From: Stercorarius parasiticus
Lineage: Eukaryota > Chordata > Aves > Charadriiformes > Stercorariidae
Length of the DNA: 64,000 nt
NCBI GenBank assembly: GCA_013396915.1
Contig: VWZL01002012.1
Coordinates: forward strand, 310,001-374,000
Direction: 5' to 3'
Part shown: one piece after another, positions 25,460-37,419 of the stretch
Position numbering within the stretch: the first letter of the stretch is position 1
Layout of the letters: every line of letters begins with the position of its first letter
The notes under the pieces: model-generated
What the model was told of the DNA's origin: nothing
Seen by the model: only the letters and a program-made list of their open reading frames with translations
Database searches by the model: none
Made by a program: the position numbers and the translations under genes

Positions 25460-27025
25460 TGTTGGAGCTGGCATCCGTCGACTTCCATGAGGACAAAATT
25501 AAGCAGCAAACAGTAAATACTTCCACTAGCACTTTATTACAAGCAGGACCATTTACAATGAATAAGAAGTTGAGAAGCCTCAAGGATGAAATGGGGATGC
25601 TCACAAATAAAAAGAAAAATCTTACTACTTAGACTTAGAATGTGATTCCAGTCAAGGTTAATGGGGAAACAGTTAATGAGGGGTACAGAATCCAAAGGCT
25701 GCATTGATGCCATATTGTGTCTTACACAGGTAATTAATGCTACTGACTACTGCTAAATGGCTCTACCTGAGCACATTTTCTCTAGCAGGAACTTTAAATC
25801 CCCCACACTGTATACAGGAGCACTCTCCTGATGCTTTACGACTCCCACTAATGCTGAACAGGCTAAATCAGAACCAATTTCTTCCACTCGTTTCCAGGAT
25901 GGTGATTTGCATCCGTCACCACCACAATACATCCGTCATCCAGGGCCCAGTGGTGCAATGGCAAGTTTGGCATCGGCTTCATGGGGGGCTGGAGCAGCCC
26001 TTGAATGCCTGTAGTGAGAGAAGAATGATATTTTGCCACTTAAACAGCATCTCCACAGCAGGAAGTGCTGTGGAAAAAAGACAGCTCCCTCTCAGCAAGA
26101 TTCTTCTCTGTTGTCATCTTCCTTTTGTAATTTCTTTTTTAATTTATTTTTTGGGAAAGTCACTTTTCTACAAGGTCCAGGCAAATATTGCCGCTCAGTG
26201 GCCAGCACAGTGAAAAATGAATAGCAGCTGAAGGTAGAGGTGGCCTGTGAGCTATCCTGTGCCCAGGCAGAGAATAAGGATGCAAAACCCACGCAGTCAG
26301 CTAAAACCAGCTCCCTCCATTCACATCTGCTCCTGGAAGCTGAACTGTGCCGAGTGCCTGGTGTGGGAAGCGGGGAGAGCAAGATGAGATTATTTTGAAG
26401 GAAGGAGGGAGACTGCATAGGGTTTACCGTCTGGTTCTGTTGTTTAAAAATACTTCTGTTTTCTCTTCCTCGCACAGATGCTTTAAAGTAGGGCATTTGT
26501 ATACCCTGTTCTTTCCACACAGTGCTCATTGTATTGACAGGAGTCGCTTCAGCCGAACAGTTTCATCAATGTGCTTGAGCCAGTTTGTAGGTGGCATCCA
26601 GAGGGCAGATTCCACTCTTATCCAAGACCTAGGCCTATTCCATTACTGTCTTTAAAACATCTCCCAGGTGCACTTAAGCATTGCTTTTCTTCCCAATCCC
26701 CTCTTTCCCCCCCCTCCTTTCTCCCTCTGTTGTTCTGAATAAAACGGTTTGAAAAGCCCAGGCCAAATCCTCGGTTTCTTTTGGGTGAGGAGTAACAGCT
26801 TGACAGGATTAACCTCCAGGTTCCACCTGCCCTCGATGAAGTAGGGGTATGAAAACGTGCAGGAGGGACAGTCGCTCCAATGCCATGTCACCGGACAGCA
26901 CTGATGGCTGCAGAATTGTACCTATTGATCGTGGTGTAAGAGAGAGCGTTTCATCAGCCTTTAACTGGGCTGATTCCTAAATAGAATGGGGTCAGAGCGG
27001 GTTGTGCTGCTGAGTCTAAACAGCT
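25460..27025. other. Unique sequence, no gene seen
   Basis: Frames of 145-158 codons at 25.7-26.5 kb lie on both strands over much of the same DNA and lack domains. A C-rich pyrimidine run occurs near 26,705-26,725. Nothing further can be supported. Confidence 0.45.
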
Positions 27026-27029
27026 TTAC

Positions 27030-27310
27030 CAAGCAGAGGTGAATGTCTCGTAAACAGGTCACAATTTATATCCTTTTTGAATTCCTCAGGATCTGTATTT
27101 ACAGCCTTTCTGCAAGTCCTGTGCTCTGCTTTAGAGGAACAGAAAAACGATGCAAGGTTTGCGCACAATTCCGGCACGTGTGTGCCTTCCTCTGCCTTTA
27201 AGTGGGATTTCACTTGTTTTGACTTATGATCACGGACTTCAAAGAGTGCCTGTCTGCCCCTACAAAACCACACCGAACCAGTAGCTTTCCATGTGCCGTC
27301 CTAGTAAGTT
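27030..27310. promoter_or_regulatory. Candidate conserved regulatory element
   Basis: Repeat-free sequence with FOX-like GTAAACAGG, CpG-bearing AACGATGCAAGG and TTTGCGCACAATTC, and a GGCACGTGTG E-box near 27,173. The retained CpGs and motif density are like those of conserved enhancers. This is an inference only. Confidence 0.25.
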
Positions 27311-27909
27311 TGACCCCAGACAAGCTTCCCACCGGATTCTTCTGTTTATGGGATCTTCCTCAGCACAATTTCTGCTCGCTGCAAAGCAGCAGCAAAGGAG
27401 TCAAACCAACCTGCACAAGCTGAAGATTTGTCCTCTGAGGTGGGATGGGGAAAAAACCCACTTTCTTTGAGTGTCCCGTTCTTGTCCAGCACTTGTGAAG
27501 GTTGGAGTTCAGTTAATAAATTCCTCTCATTGCATTCAGGAGAGGCTCATAGAGTGACTGAATGAATCCAAATTATGCTGATGATGGACTTTTTCTCTTC
27601 CCTCCCTTCTCTCATTTCTAACTGCTGAACTTTGAAAATCCTAAATTGAGTTTGGATTACTTCAGATGCATCATTGTTTTCAGGGAGCATACTCCCATTC
27701 TGCAAGAAACTGAGTGGTTTTTTGACTTGGAGAAATGCATGTGAATTAGAAATTCACTTAATTCTTTTTCTAATGTGTTTTGGTTTGTGTGGGGTTTGTC
27801 TCTTTTTTGTTAACATATCCTTTACTCATCTACTAGTTGTGGAGTACTGGTGGGAGAAGAGGCAGATAAGGTGATCATAATAAGCAGAATAAATTTTAGA
27901 TATGTTGGA

Positions 27910-27930
27910 AATTTCACATGAAGTGAAATT
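27910..27930. other. Small perfect inverted repeat
   Basis: AATTTCAC and GTGAAATT flank a five-base spacer. The arms could be paired half sites for a dimeric transcription factor. Eight-base arms can occur by chance in a window of this size. Confidence 0.4.
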
Positions 27931-28219
27931 CGGTTATGCTAATACTCTTGCCCAGCTTCTGACCCTATAAGTTTATAAACGGAGATCTGTGTGTTTCCTG
28001 CTGTAGCCTAACCTTCCCTACTGTTTTTCCTGCCAGATTTTAATGTCTGTCTTTTTTTATTTTTTTTCTTTTAAGACGTAACCTGTTTTCAGCAGTGTTC
28101 AGAAGCCGTTTCAACTGTATGAACTACAGTCCTTGGAGGATTGAATCAATCAATGGAGTGGAGGATTTGGCCCCCTCTATTCTAAATGCTGACAATAACA
28201 ATCTTATTCTGGCTAAACT

Positions 28220-28300
28220 AGCATGAGTTTAAGGCTAATGCAAAGCTAAATAAATAAATAAAAAGCAACACCCCCCAGACCCCCCCAGCTTGTCTGGCAA
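28220..28300. repeat. AAAT simple repeat followed by C-runs
   Basis: A short TAAATAAATAAATAAAA stretch is followed closely by two runs of six or seven C (about 28,271-28,287). Both are low-complexity sequence with no gene association. Confidence 0.6.
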
Positions 28301-28555
28301 GTGTAGGACAGTGGCTGGTTTGTGAGCAGGAATGCTTATGAACCTGTTTGTGGGCTGGCTAACGTGAAAACCTTTCTAATCCTGGTGATTTTAACTTGCT
28401 TACATTCCTTTGAAGATCTCCCTCCTTGGTGGGTATTGAGGCTCTATTGCCATGATGCATTTTTATACTGCATTCCCCAGGAGTTAGCACTTGCCATGGA
28501 GACCTGCACTTTGTCTTTTAAGCAGATAAAAAGAGAGGTCAGTCAGATGTAATTC
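28300..28555. promoter_or_regulatory. Candidate regulatory element with X-box-like site
   Basis: CTTGCCATGGAGAC at 28,490-28,503 is close to the RFX X-box, a pair of inverted half sites near GTTGCC and GGCAAC. A second CATGATGCAT word lies at about 28,451. The segment is repeat-free and AT-balanced, and may be an enhancer bound by RFX factors. Only the motif match is seen directly. Confidence 0.3.
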
Positions 28556-29399
28556 CCCAACTCCTCGTATAAACAATTTAACCGCTGCAGCAACATACTT
28601 GCTTGGAATTACTCCCTCAGATTCAATTCCCTTTTCCTGCTCCACTTGTAAAAATGGTTAGTGTCCTCTATAAACTGCTGCTCAGCCAGGTCCAAGGCTT
28701 GCTGTGGAGTTGTAGAATAAATGTTAATCTAATACAGGTTACTGGGTCAAATGCAATCACAGGCTTGTGGGAAAAGCTTAATACTGTTCTGCTTCTTCTA
28801 ACACAGTAAACCTGGATATTATATGATAGGTTAAATACCACTGAACCATGGCAAGAATTTTCTTGAAAGTAGGATTTAGTACAAAGGAAACTACACTGGA
28901 AGAGTGACCTAGGATTGACTTTGCTTTCTGAGACTGTTCTAAGAAGCTGAGGTATGCTGTGAAAATTATCTCCCTGAAAACATTAGGTACAGAAATCCGT
29001 AGGTCAGGGCATGGCTGGCTACAGCAAGGATGATTCAGCTAATAAAAGGCTGCGTTTGTGTTTTGTGCTGCTGCCTTCTCTCTGTAGGAAAGAGCATTTT
29101 GCTTTTTTTCCCCCTTGCAGTGCCTGCGAAGCCAGCATGATGTGGCTAGCTCCAACTTCTGATATCTGAGATTGTGTAAATACACACTTAAAGATATATA
29201 ACTTTATCACTCCTACGTGAGCGCTGACAGTTGCTTATTTCCTACAGGCTGGCTTGTGTTATCCCTTGCTGTCATGTACCTCTCTGTCCTGCAGTGATGT
29301 CAGTTTGGCACAATATTTCACCGTCTTTAGTGCAAGTTTCGCTTCTACTCAGTACTGCTGAGGTCAGAGACGGAGTGAAGTCATTAAGCGGAGGTTTAA

Positions 29400-29458
29400 G
29401 GACCCGATCCTACACACAGACCTGGCTCTGTATGCGCTAATCTGTACCAGCTGACAGC
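29400..29458. repeat. Relic of a sauropsid-type short repeat
   Basis: Read in reverse complement, CAGCTGGTACAGATTAGCGC followed later by GGATCGGGTCC resembles the common relic containing CAGCTGGTGTAAATCAGCGT. The copy is diverged and short, and the family name is not assigned. Confidence 0.35.
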
Positions 29459-30569
29459 CTGGGCTGGGCGCTTTCCACAGTGTATGTTGTCTGCTCCTCC
29501 TTGTTTAAGTAGTCATTTATAGGCCTGGTGTTTGATTACAGAACGAGGGAGAATGGGCACAAAGACAAGGGGTGTTGGGGCCTCCATTTTATATTTATTA
29601 CTTTAACCAAATGAAGGAATAAATCATGTTAGCGAGAGAACTCTGGATGGTGCACGGGGAGAGAGGACACTTAGCGTGCCAGGGTTGTGAGAGCAGTTGA
29701 GCGCAGACATCGCTTGGATCAGCCTGAACTGTTAACAGAAATGAAGTAGTTACTCTGGGTTGAAACATGGCATATGAATGTACAACTTTGCTAGTCAGTA
29801 AAAAAAATAAAATAATAAAACCCCCATTGCATCATAGCACTGAAGTGTCAGAACGCTGCCCCAGCAACGATGGTTATATTTACAGAGTGGTGTTAAACCT
29901 TATTTTACGTGTGGGTGGTGAGAGCCAGGGTCAGAACAGCCTGTGGCAGAGGCAGGAATATAGCCAAGTCTTTTTTTTGAGCTTGTTTGTTTGTTTTTAG
30001 TTTTGTTGTGATGTTTTAAGCTGAAGACAAACTTCCTGCACAAGGCTTTATATTGAGTGCCATGTACAGCAAGTTGGCGTGTTTCAAACATGGCTTTTCA
30101 AATTTTAATTCAGAAATGTGACTTAAGTCACTTATGGGTGGGCTGTGGTGTGAAGAACTCACCTCCACCTCAGAAAAGATACAGGTCACCCCTAATCATG
30201 TACAGGAAGTTGCTAATTGGGGTATGTTGGCCCTGTATGGCAGCCAGTCGGTGTTTCCAGCTATGCTCCCTACCCCAGTTTTCCAAAGCAAGTACAGCTT
30301 GGGCTGCTGAAATGCCGTGAGTCAGCTTTCACTGCCATCATCTGAGCAGAAGCCGAAAGATGGTCGGGGATACGTTAGAGATGGACAGGACTGCGCTCGC
30401 AGAGACCAGGAAAAGAGGAGGGACTGCTCATATGGTTGATCTGCAGTGAAATGTCGGGGGAAGACCTTGAGGAGCCTGAGGTTCAGGAGACCTTTGGAGC
30501 ATTTCAAGCAGAGGGTTTAAGCTTTCATCAAATGATGCCAGAGCTTTTACACAAATGTGCCTTTATAAC

Positions 30570-30593
30570 TTTTTTTTTTTTTTTTTTTTTTTT
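30570..30593. repeat. Poly-T tract
   Basis: Twenty-four consecutive T, the longest mononucleotide run in the window. Its length is likely to vary between individuals. Confidence 0.9.
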
Positions 30594-31914
30594 ACGATAA
30601 GTAGAATGACTGCAGATCTCAGCTTGTCTGGGGAAGCATAAGAGTCTGATCAAACCTGTGCTGAACAAGAGAAAATGCTTTGTCTGTACTATTTTCTTTG
30701 TGTTAGTCACGAGACCCTGTTAACCTCTGGTCCCCAAGCTCTCTCCTTCATTTCATCTTCTGTAACCTCTTCTGCCAACGTTTTGTTACATCAAACAGTC
30801 TCCTGAATAGCCAGGCCGTCTGCTTTCCCTCTCCTCTCCCAGGGTTAGTTGTTTTTCTTTTTCTCCCTGCTCCGTTCTTCATTGAAGTGTATACTTTTTC
30901 CTCCTGTGTGTTCTTCGTCTGATCATATTTCTGTCTTCTGCCTATTTCTCATGTCCCTTATGCAGATGTCAACACCTTTCTCATTACTCTCAGTCTTCCT
31001 CATCCTGACAAATACGATGGATCTAGCAGATGTCCCTCCTCTGTTTTCCCAGGGGCTGCCAAGGACACAGCTGCCTCCATGCAGCTGAAGAGCTGGGAGG
31101 AGGAGGAGGAGGTCTGAAGTCACTGGTCATCATCCCTTGCTCCCGTCTCTCCTCTTTAGAGCCAACTTTATAACCTGATTTTATTCATTGGCCAGTCAAT
31201 GAAGAAATATCTGATTCGCAGGGTTCAGAGAGGAAGTCCCGATCCTGCTGAAAGCTAAACTCTTGCTGAATTTCACCTCTACTCTTCTGTTGTACCTTGT
31301 GGTGCTGCTGTACACTTTTAAAAAATAGGCTTACTTCCTTTTCTTCTCTGGAAGAAAAGAGGGAGAAATGTCTCAGTAGTTACCAGATACTCAGTCTGTA
31401 GGGCTTCTGTGTTGTGTTTTGTAAAAATCCTACTTCCTTCCCCAATCCTCCTTTCCCTACTGCTCAGTAGCCCAAACCTCGGTGCACTGAAAGGTATTGT
31501 AGTTTAAACTGGAAACGCCGACTGGTGTATAAGTGAAATGTAAGCATCTGGTTGTTTTTCTACCTCCCTCCAAAAAAACCTGGCGTGTAAGTCAGTTTTG
31601 GTCAAGCTTTTATAGCTGGTGGATCGGTTCCATCCGTTAAGATTTCTTCGTACTTCACCACAGGAGATGCTTTTGGCACAGCAAGCGCTCTGTGTCTTGG
31701 TGAAGGTTCACAGTGTCTCACCAGTAGCAAAATGTGGTGTATGCAGCTGTGTCCTTTGTCAGGCCCTGAAGCTGATGCACGAAAGGCCGCCCAAAGCGAG
31801 GACACTGATACAAATTTTCTAGATGCTTTCAGGGGTGTTTCTTTTCCCTTTAAGGAATAATTAAAAAAAAAATTGTGACATTTTAGAAGGCCATTTGCTA
31901 AGCTCTGCATGTTC

Positions 31915-32115
31915 TGTGTATTTTAGTGTGTGAACAAATTAGATTATGAAAGGTAATGTATTAGTGATTTGACAGTAATGTGGAATCTTGGAAGCATTAA
32001 TCGCTAATGCGTGTTTCATAATTTCAGCTAAATGATCTCAGTTGAAATGCAAGAGAGGCAATTGAAAAATTCCTTGAGATTGCAGTGAAACCTTGTACTG
32101 TAATGCAGATTACTT
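31915..32115. promoter_or_regulatory. Candidate regulatory element with mirrored homeodomain sites
   Basis: GCATTA and TAATGC form an inverted pair with a five-base spacer at 31,994-32,010, placing two TAAT cores face to face. Nearby are ATTAGATTATG, GTATTAGTGATTTGAC and GGCAATTGAAAAATTC. This is typical of homeodomain-bound enhancers, but conservation was not tested. Confidence 0.3.
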
Positions 32116-32533
32116 TGATTTACTGCAAAATACTGCAAGACAGTAGGAAATGTTCACAGCAGCTGTGTTTAATAGTTACAGGAAAGATGTGTGATGAAAT
32201 AGTAAATTCATATATGTATTTATCCTGTAAAATATAAGCCTCATTCTTCATCTTCATGTTACATATTAAAAAACCCCAACAAAACTGTAGGCGACAACAT
32301 ACTACTTTTATCACTTATTATTTGTATTAAAAACATAAATATTTAGAGACCCTAACTGAGATCTGGGCCCCAGGAATCTCGTGGCCATATAGATATGTAA
32401 GAAGAGACAGGGCTTGCCTTGAAGAGGAGAATTGGAGGACCTTAACTGCACCCATGGGGTGCGGGAGATTTTCTGGTAAGGAATGGACATCATGTGAACA
32501 CTCCAAGCACTGAAGATCTGTAATTTACTTGTA

Positions 32534-32868
32534 TGTAGGCTTCTGTACTTGAAGGTTATGAGCGGATAACGATAAGGACTGAAAGGTTACATTCGGGCAG
32601 CATGAATGCTGTGAAAAAGGGAAGAAAGCACGATAAAGACAGAACTTCAAACAGGCTGTAGGTGGGAGCCACATTCGCGTGAACAGCTAGCTTTAACCAA
32701 TGGTAGAATACTTAGAGCTGCGTGTTTGCTTGCTGAAACCAATCATAAGGCCGACGGCGTGTGTAATGCGATAACAGAATGTATATTAACTGAGCTATCT
32801 GAGCAATAAAGTGGCATCAGCCTGATCATATTGATCGTCGTGTTGTGTCCGTGCCTTCCACGCCAACA
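32534..32868 (+). mobile_element. Endogenous retroviral LTR, alpharetrovirus-like
   Basis: The 335-bp segment starts with TGTAGGC and ends with GCCAACA, an imperfect terminal inverted repeat with the expected TG...CA ends. Inside are CCAAT boxes (32,697-32,701 and 32,739-32,743), a TATA-like TATATTAA at about 32,782, AATAAA at 32,805-32,810 and a GT-rich stretch near 32,836-32,850. The length and the close TATA-to-AATAAA spacing match avian sarcoma/leukosis-type LTRs. Flanking bases (CTTGTA before, ATGGGG after) do not form a target-site duplication. It is therefore either an eroded solo LTR or a 5' LTR followed by an internal remnant. No gag, pol or env homology is recognised around it. Confidence 0.8.
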
Positions 32869-33078
32869 ATGGGGTTGCCCCCCACCCAGGTATCTACGAG
32901 CCTTGTTGCTGGTCCCGTTGCCTCAGATAATCACCAGTCCTGCAGTACTGAAAAGAAGGGTGATACCTGCTATTTGAAAGGACGAAAACCTCCTGAATTC
33001 AAAACCGATGCCCTGAACACAACCTGTAGATCACTTGGCAGATGGCACACAGTCTGTGGGAGAAGTACCCCAAAATAA
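32869..33078 (+). other. Open frame and primer-site-like sequence after the LTR
   Basis: One base after the LTR end, at 32,870, the sequence begins TGGGGTTGCCCCCCACCC, which has the TGG start expected of a retroviral primer-binding site. I cannot match it to a particular tRNA. A frame opens within the LTR end and continues with its first ATG at 32,869 to a stop at 33,078. Its product is short, with several Cys residues and no recognised domain. It could be a retroviral leader remnant or unrelated flank. Confidence 0.2.
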
Positions 33079-33079
33079 A

Positions 33080-36000
33080 CAGGCAGCTGCTTTTTGCTCT
33101 GGCTGCGATGGGATGGAACCACAGACTGGTGCTCTCAGCAGAGTAGCAGGCTGACCTCTGTGTGGCAAGAACATGGATAACAATAATAAGAAATACCTCT
33201 GTTCCTGGGTGATTTCCTCAAGTAGATGGGAGCAGGGAGGTGTGGAGTATTCACGTTACAGCTGTTTCAGTAAGAGTGGTGGAGTAATTTTTATCAAGGG
33301 TGTTATTTGCCTTCATATTTTCATGTAAACTCTTAACTAGCCGAAAGCCAGAATGGCAACCGTATTCTGCAAAGTTTAGCTCTGTCTCAGTGCCATTAAC
33401 AGTCTGCCTTTGATGGCAGGTTGTGCATATTTCCTGAGCAGTAAAATGTCTTTTCTTCCTTGTGGGACTTGATCAGCAATGAGAGTTGACCATGGTGGCA
33501 TTTAAATGGGCATAATTAGTTTTCAGAGCTAAGAACACCAGCCAAATGACTTCACACCTCTCCTGCAACTCCCAGCAGACTCCACACCTCACCCATGGGT
33601 CCATCCTGTCTGTAAAATTAGTCATAGGTGTTCTTAAGCTACAAGTTTGTCTTTGCATTCATGGGGCCAAAAAGCTTTATTTTATTTTGAAGTGGAAGAT
33701 GGGATTTTTAGGTCTCATATCTTAACTCCTGTGCAGAAAGACACCTGCCTACTGAGCCATCGCCAGGCTGTGGTGTTCACCTTCAATGTGAAACATTATC
33801 AACTTTCAGCTGATGAATCCTGCATTGTGCGTGGATTAAATATCTCTTAAAGCCCATTCTGTTTGTAACTGACTCCACTGTTAGTTAAGAATTGATGCTT
33901 CCACAGTGCAGCATTTCTTCAAGTAATCCTCTTTCTCCTGAGTAATCCTGGTGACCTCGAGGAGACTTTATTCTTGCCTCTTCTGCATAATGTCTAATGT
34001 ATGAAGTAAGGTTTGTTTAGGAGAGTAAAGGTGAGAGGATTGGGCTCCGTTCCAATGGCAGCAATATTGGCTGTGAAGTGTTAAGATGATACCTGACTCC
34101 TCTTTCATCAGAAACCATACAGTACAGCTGTTTAATGCATATTAAGTAGTGGAGAAACATAAAAAAGAAATTTCCCCATTGAAATGACTTTACTTAGTGT
34201 GAGGAAAAACAAGGCTAGCTCTCATAAAACCAGACTTCTCTTCAAATCAAGAAAATATTGCACATCATGTTAAAACTACCATGCTTACTGGGTGACACTT
34301 CTACCTCGTTGCGAACTCTCTGGAGGGTGTGTATTTCCCAAGTCAATTACAAAAGCCCAATAAATAAATGGACAGCTACTGTTCGTAAAGAAATTTCAGC
34401 AGAAGCAATATGGACTCTAATTTCACTACAGTGCTAGAAAACTGATGAGCTGCTTTGTGTAAAACCTTTAAAAGGACTCAGTGGGCTCTTTACATCTGCC
34501 CAAAAAGAGCTTTTTCAAGCCTGCCCATGAAATTATGATTGTCCCAGCAACTTCCATAAATGTCTCTCTGTATCACCGTCCCTTCTGACTAGTGCTGCTG
34601 AGTCTTCAAGAAATGGCAGAATCTCTCATTCTCTTTTTAAAAGTGGATAGTGCTTAAAAGAAAAAGGATGTCTCTGCATTTAAGCTAAATATAGAGACTT
34701 CTCTGAGGCTGCATGGCTGAAAAGAGAGAACAGAGATTTGTTTTCCAGGGCAACATTTTCAACACCTTTTATATGATTCATTCATTGTTGTATTTGGTTG
34801 GTTTTACAGAGCCCAAGGAAGCATCTGGTGTTTTTCAGAGCATGTAGAAGGCATCTTCCTCACCTTGAGGAGTTCTCATTTTCCCACTGGGTGTGTCTGT
34901 ACTGGGTAATGGAAAGCAGCTCGGACTCATGAGCTAGCAGATGCCTCCAAAACAAAAGCAACATTGCTGTGAAGGACTGTGGATGTGGTGGTTAGTTTTG
35001 CTGAGACATACGGCCAAGTCCTGGCGAGGTGCCACGTGAACGTGGCCCTAATACTTCTGAGCTACAAGTGAGTAGCTCCAGTAACTTGACACAGGGTGGA
35101 TGTCGTTGTTCACCTGGCAGCAGTGTGGGCAGCTGGCTGTGCTCTTTCTTGCTAGGTGTAGACAACCTGACATCAATGATGTTTCTACCCAGATACAAAG
35201 ATTTCTTGGATCAGAAGAGGCAGCCCCTTTCCTGCAGTGGAAACAAACCCCTCACTTGTTCTGACTGCTGTTGAGACCTGTTTATTTTTGTCTTCATTGT
35301 CATCAGGAAAAATATGCTTTTAGAAAATGCTTAAGGAATATCTAAAGTGTTTCTGGCATTAGAAATGAATTTTTAACAGGGAGCAATAATAGATTCGTAT
35401 TTGTGAGAACATGTCATTTTGAAATGAAGTACTTTTTGTAGCTTGTGTGAAGAATAACAGTTGGAGGAGAGACAGGTAGCATAAAGTTACTCGCATCCTA
35501 AAAAAAAGAAAACCCAAACACTAAACCTGAAAACCCCAGCTGAACTGGAATAACACAGCATTCTGTCTTTTCACACGTGGAGACTGAGTTCACCTGTTGC
35601 CCCTGTGCTGTTTTCCTGCTTCACTGAATCTAGAATAAGGTTGAAGGTTTTTCTCCTGATAGTTAAACCCCCTGGGATATGGATATCGGAGAGATCACTA
35701 TAGCATAACCCTACATGGCAACTGTTACAACAGTACAGCAAAAGTCCTTAAACAGTGTTATAGGGCTTGTGAATATGATCAGAAACATTTGCTGACATTA
35801 AAAATAGGATCAAGGTTATTGTTCAAGGCAATCTATGTAGTTTACATACATAAAATTAAAAGAAGAGCCAGGTTTTCAAATAGCTGTAACAAAACCAGGA
35901 ATACTGAAAAAAATACAAAGGTAATACAACATTTAATGAAAAGTTTTTATTGTAAACAAGTAACAAGCAATACCAGAAAATAAAACTAAAGCAAACCTTA

Positions 36001-37415
36001 GTTCTGCTGCAGAAAAAAGCTGTGTTGAAAACCAGGAAATGAGTTTGCCAAAAAATGTGTGTATCAATGAAAAATGAATGTGACTTATTTTCTTTATTAC
36101 GCAGCCTAATGGGGGCAAGGAGAGAGGGGAGTAATAAAAAAAAAAAAACATCATATAGTTTTATTCAGGTCTTGTAGTGGTCCAGATTTAATGATGGAAG
36201 GTGTTAGAAGGATAAGAACATTTCCACCAGTATCTTAATCAGCAGCTTCCCTGCACCTAAAAATGTGGTGTGGATGTGGCATTGAGCCCTTCCCATAGGA
36301 GGCTTGACTTTGGCTGGAGGTGTCAGGTCAGGACATGAAAGACTATCTGAAAAGATCCTGGGAGCTGTGGGAAGAGCTTCAGAGCAAATGGAAATATATC
36401 TTATTTGTATAAGGACAGGTTGTGGCTAAGCTCTCAAATGCCACTTGAGACTCAAGTCAACGCAAAGCAAAGACCTCAACTTTCTAACCTCTCATTTCCT
36501 CATTTTATTTAAGGAGATGTCCGTAGCCTGCACCCTGCTCTCCCAGCTGCCTCTAAGAGCTTTCTTGAAAACTGGTTGGAACAAGCCACTAGCTGACAAA
36601 TTTTGTTCTGATGATTGGAAGCCTTGTAAGCGTGGTTCCACCAGAAGGGTTTTCACATGTAACCCAATGCATCTGCCACCTGTCTGCCTCCGTAAGTGGT
36701 GAGCAGATATTGCAGCCCCCTGTGAGAGAAACCCAATACACTAGCCGCTCCTGAGTGCCTATGTATAGAAGCAAACATCTGGATTTTTATATGGCTACAG
36801 GGGCAGTCTTAGAAGTTGTGCACTTCTTAGTTTCCTTGTATTTTGAAAAGTCCATATGTGGTCAGCTTCATCAGAATTGCACTGAATTGCAACAGAGAAT
36901 TTTGCATGATGTTTTCAGGATGCCAGGTCAGGGGCACAAATCAAAGACTGTGAATAGTAAAGTGCCAAAGGGTGAAACACAAGGTTAGATTATCCTTATG
37001 GTTAAGAGAATATTTATTATTTGTTTTTTAGTCAAACCTGTAAAAGGTGCGGTGGAGGTAGGGAGGGTAGCGAGGCTCTGTGCTGTGATGCTGTCTTGTG
37101 TCTTTCAGATTCTGCCAATTTCATTTTGCACATAGCCTTTCATCAGGCAACAGAAACATTTCTATTTGTTCCTTGGAAAAGCAATTCAGCAGCTTTTGTT
37201 TGTTGTTTCGTAATATATCAGGCAGAATGCAAGATCTAAACTATTCCAAGGGAGAGTTTAGGAGTTTACACACACCTACACAGGAGGAAACTTCTAAGTC
37301 CTTTTGGTTTTGTTTTCCAAACTAAAAGTCATTGATTTAGGAGAAAATGGCACAGCAAAGTCCACTATACGGATTTGTAAAATGGATAAATTCGTCTAAA
37401 GAAAAGATGCACATT
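33080..37415. other. Unique sequence, no gene seen
   Basis: Only 60-85 codon frames are present. AT-rich parts near 34,120-34,260 and 35,750-36,080 lack repeats and might hold weak regulatory sequence. An A-run lies at about 36,137-36,149. No gene can be supported. Confidence 0.45.
35031..35046. promoter_or_regulatory. Palindromic E-box/hypoxia-type site
   Basis: GCCACGTGAACGTGGC is a perfect 7-bp inverted repeat with a two-base spacer. It contains a CACGTG E-box at 35,033-35,038 and two ACGTG cores in tandem. USF, MYC and HIF-type bHLH factors bind such sequences. Function is inferred from the motif only. Confidence 0.35.
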
Positions 37416-37419
37416 TTTA

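Larger units (their letters stand above)
28560..31910. other. Unique sequence with pyrimidine-rich stretch
   Basis: From about 30,720 to 31,080 the plus strand is strongly pyrimidine-rich, then switches to a GGA repeat at about 31,095-31,112. This strand asymmetry explains the stop-poor frames there. No exon, domain or structured RNA is recognised. Confidence 0.45.

Noticed and set aside
25737..26213. 158-codon plus-strand open frame
   Set aside because: It overlaps a 145-codon minus-strand frame and has no recognisable motif.
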